In this document: in pieces, positions 63,883-64,000 of the stretch
How the letters are laid out: every line of letters starts with the position of its first letter
How positions within the stretch are numbered: position 1 is the stretch's first letter
Source of the DNA: Halobacillus sp. A1
GTDB taxonomy: Bacteria; Bacillota; Bacilli; Bacillales; Halobacillaceae
Length of the DNA: 64,000 bases
Assembly: GCF_024189295.1 (NCBI RefSeq)
Contig: NZ_JAIZEN010000009.1
Span: 81,595 to 145,594, forward strand
Reading direction: 5' to 3'
Notes under the pieces: model-generated
Seen by the model: only the letters and a program-made list of their open reading frames with translations
Told to the model about the DNA's origin: nothing
Database searches by the model: none
Position numbers and translations under genes: made by a program

Positions 63883-64000
63883 GCTACACTTATTTGGACA
63901 GTTTCGTTAAGGTGAGTTACACTTTACTAAATATTTCAATTAAGGAGACTACACATGACCCCAAGGAATCGCCGTAACTTTACAGATGAATTTAAGAAGC
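63883..64000 (+). mobile_element. Left end of an IS3-family (IS150-like) insertion sequence
   Basis: GCTACACTTATTTGGACAG (from about 63883) resembles the terminal repeat of IS150-type elements (compare TGTCCAAATAAGTGTAG on the other strand). A transposase orfA begins 70 bp on. The element is cut off by the window edge; the exact terminus is uncertain by several bases. Confidence 0.6.
63955..64000 (+). CDS. IS3-family transposase OrfA (N-terminus only)
   Basis: Only 15 residues are in the window: MTPRNRRNFTDEFKK. The RRNFTDEFK start is the classic helix-turn-helix head of IS3/IS150 OrfA (transposase_8). AAGGAG lies 9 nt before ATG 63955. Confidence 0.75.
   Translation, partial: MTPRNRRNFTDEFKK

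Overview
The window is a typical low-G+C Bacillota chromosome segment from an aerobic, endospore-forming member of the Bacillaceae. It carries spore-coat genes (cotO, a CotZ-like gene, yjcA), a complete six-gene gerP operon, sporulation-type asparagine synthetase (asnO), competence genes (coiA, mecA), the Spx system and addAB. Gene order follows the Bacillus subtilis yjb/yja, yit and yis neighbourhoods. Many proteins, especially secreted ones, are strikingly acidic, which suggests a moderately halophilic genus such as Halobacillus. That genus call is inference; the family call is firm.

Region by region: 1-5100 holds a GNAT fragment, a DUF421 membrane protein, a metallo-beta-lactamase-fold hydrolase, a cluster of spore-coat or spore-associated genes, and fabI behind a FapR operator. 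5175-8671 holds mgtE, an SEDS (RodA/FtsW) gene and prpE. 8930-13355 is the NAD kinase/pseudouridine synthase/RelQ operon facing the CYTH/globin/spxH operon. 13512-20147 has a small yizD-like gene missed by length-filtered ORF calling, a transposase remnant, pepF, coiA, mecA, a TerC gene, spxA and a GNAT gene. 20377-27673 is a secreted DUF4015 glycosidase-like protein and the oligopeptide permease oppABCDF. 28080-35391 contains a T-box-controlled trpS, yjbA, an LCP wall-assembly enzyme and fabHF with a second FapR site. 35558-38913 has uppP, a moaD-moaE-mobB group, a MIP18/SufT-type protein and an esterase. 39093-46644 contains a HAD phosphatase, small proteins, a stand-alone Nfu N-domain protein, yitT with a lipoprotein downstream, degV and a membrane-anchored GH13-like protein. 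47085-63476 contains asnO, a candidate iron-regulated small RNA, yisL, rocD, three uncharacterised membrane-protein genes, gerPA-F, an HNH gene and addAB. The right edge runs into an IS3-family element.

Functional links: fabI and fabHF share FapR-type operators and so probably respond together to malonyl-CoA. The ClpXP adaptor SpxH, its substrate Spx and the ClpCP adaptor MecA lie within 7 kb of one another, with coiA among them. The gerP operon, cotO, CotZ-like and asnO genes serve spore formation.

The most interesting observations are: (i) a sigma-A promoter overlapped by a near-consensus Fur box at 49173-49205, followed about 110 nt later by a strong terminator and with no ORF, i.e. a candidate Fur-repressed small RNA with an exposed C-rich loop; (ii) a GH13 protein in which all three catalytic acids are replaced, a probable membrane-anchored pseudoenzyme; (iii) a lipoprotein whose signal peptide is in frame only if translation starts at CTG. 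No tRNA, rRNA or CRISPR array was seen.
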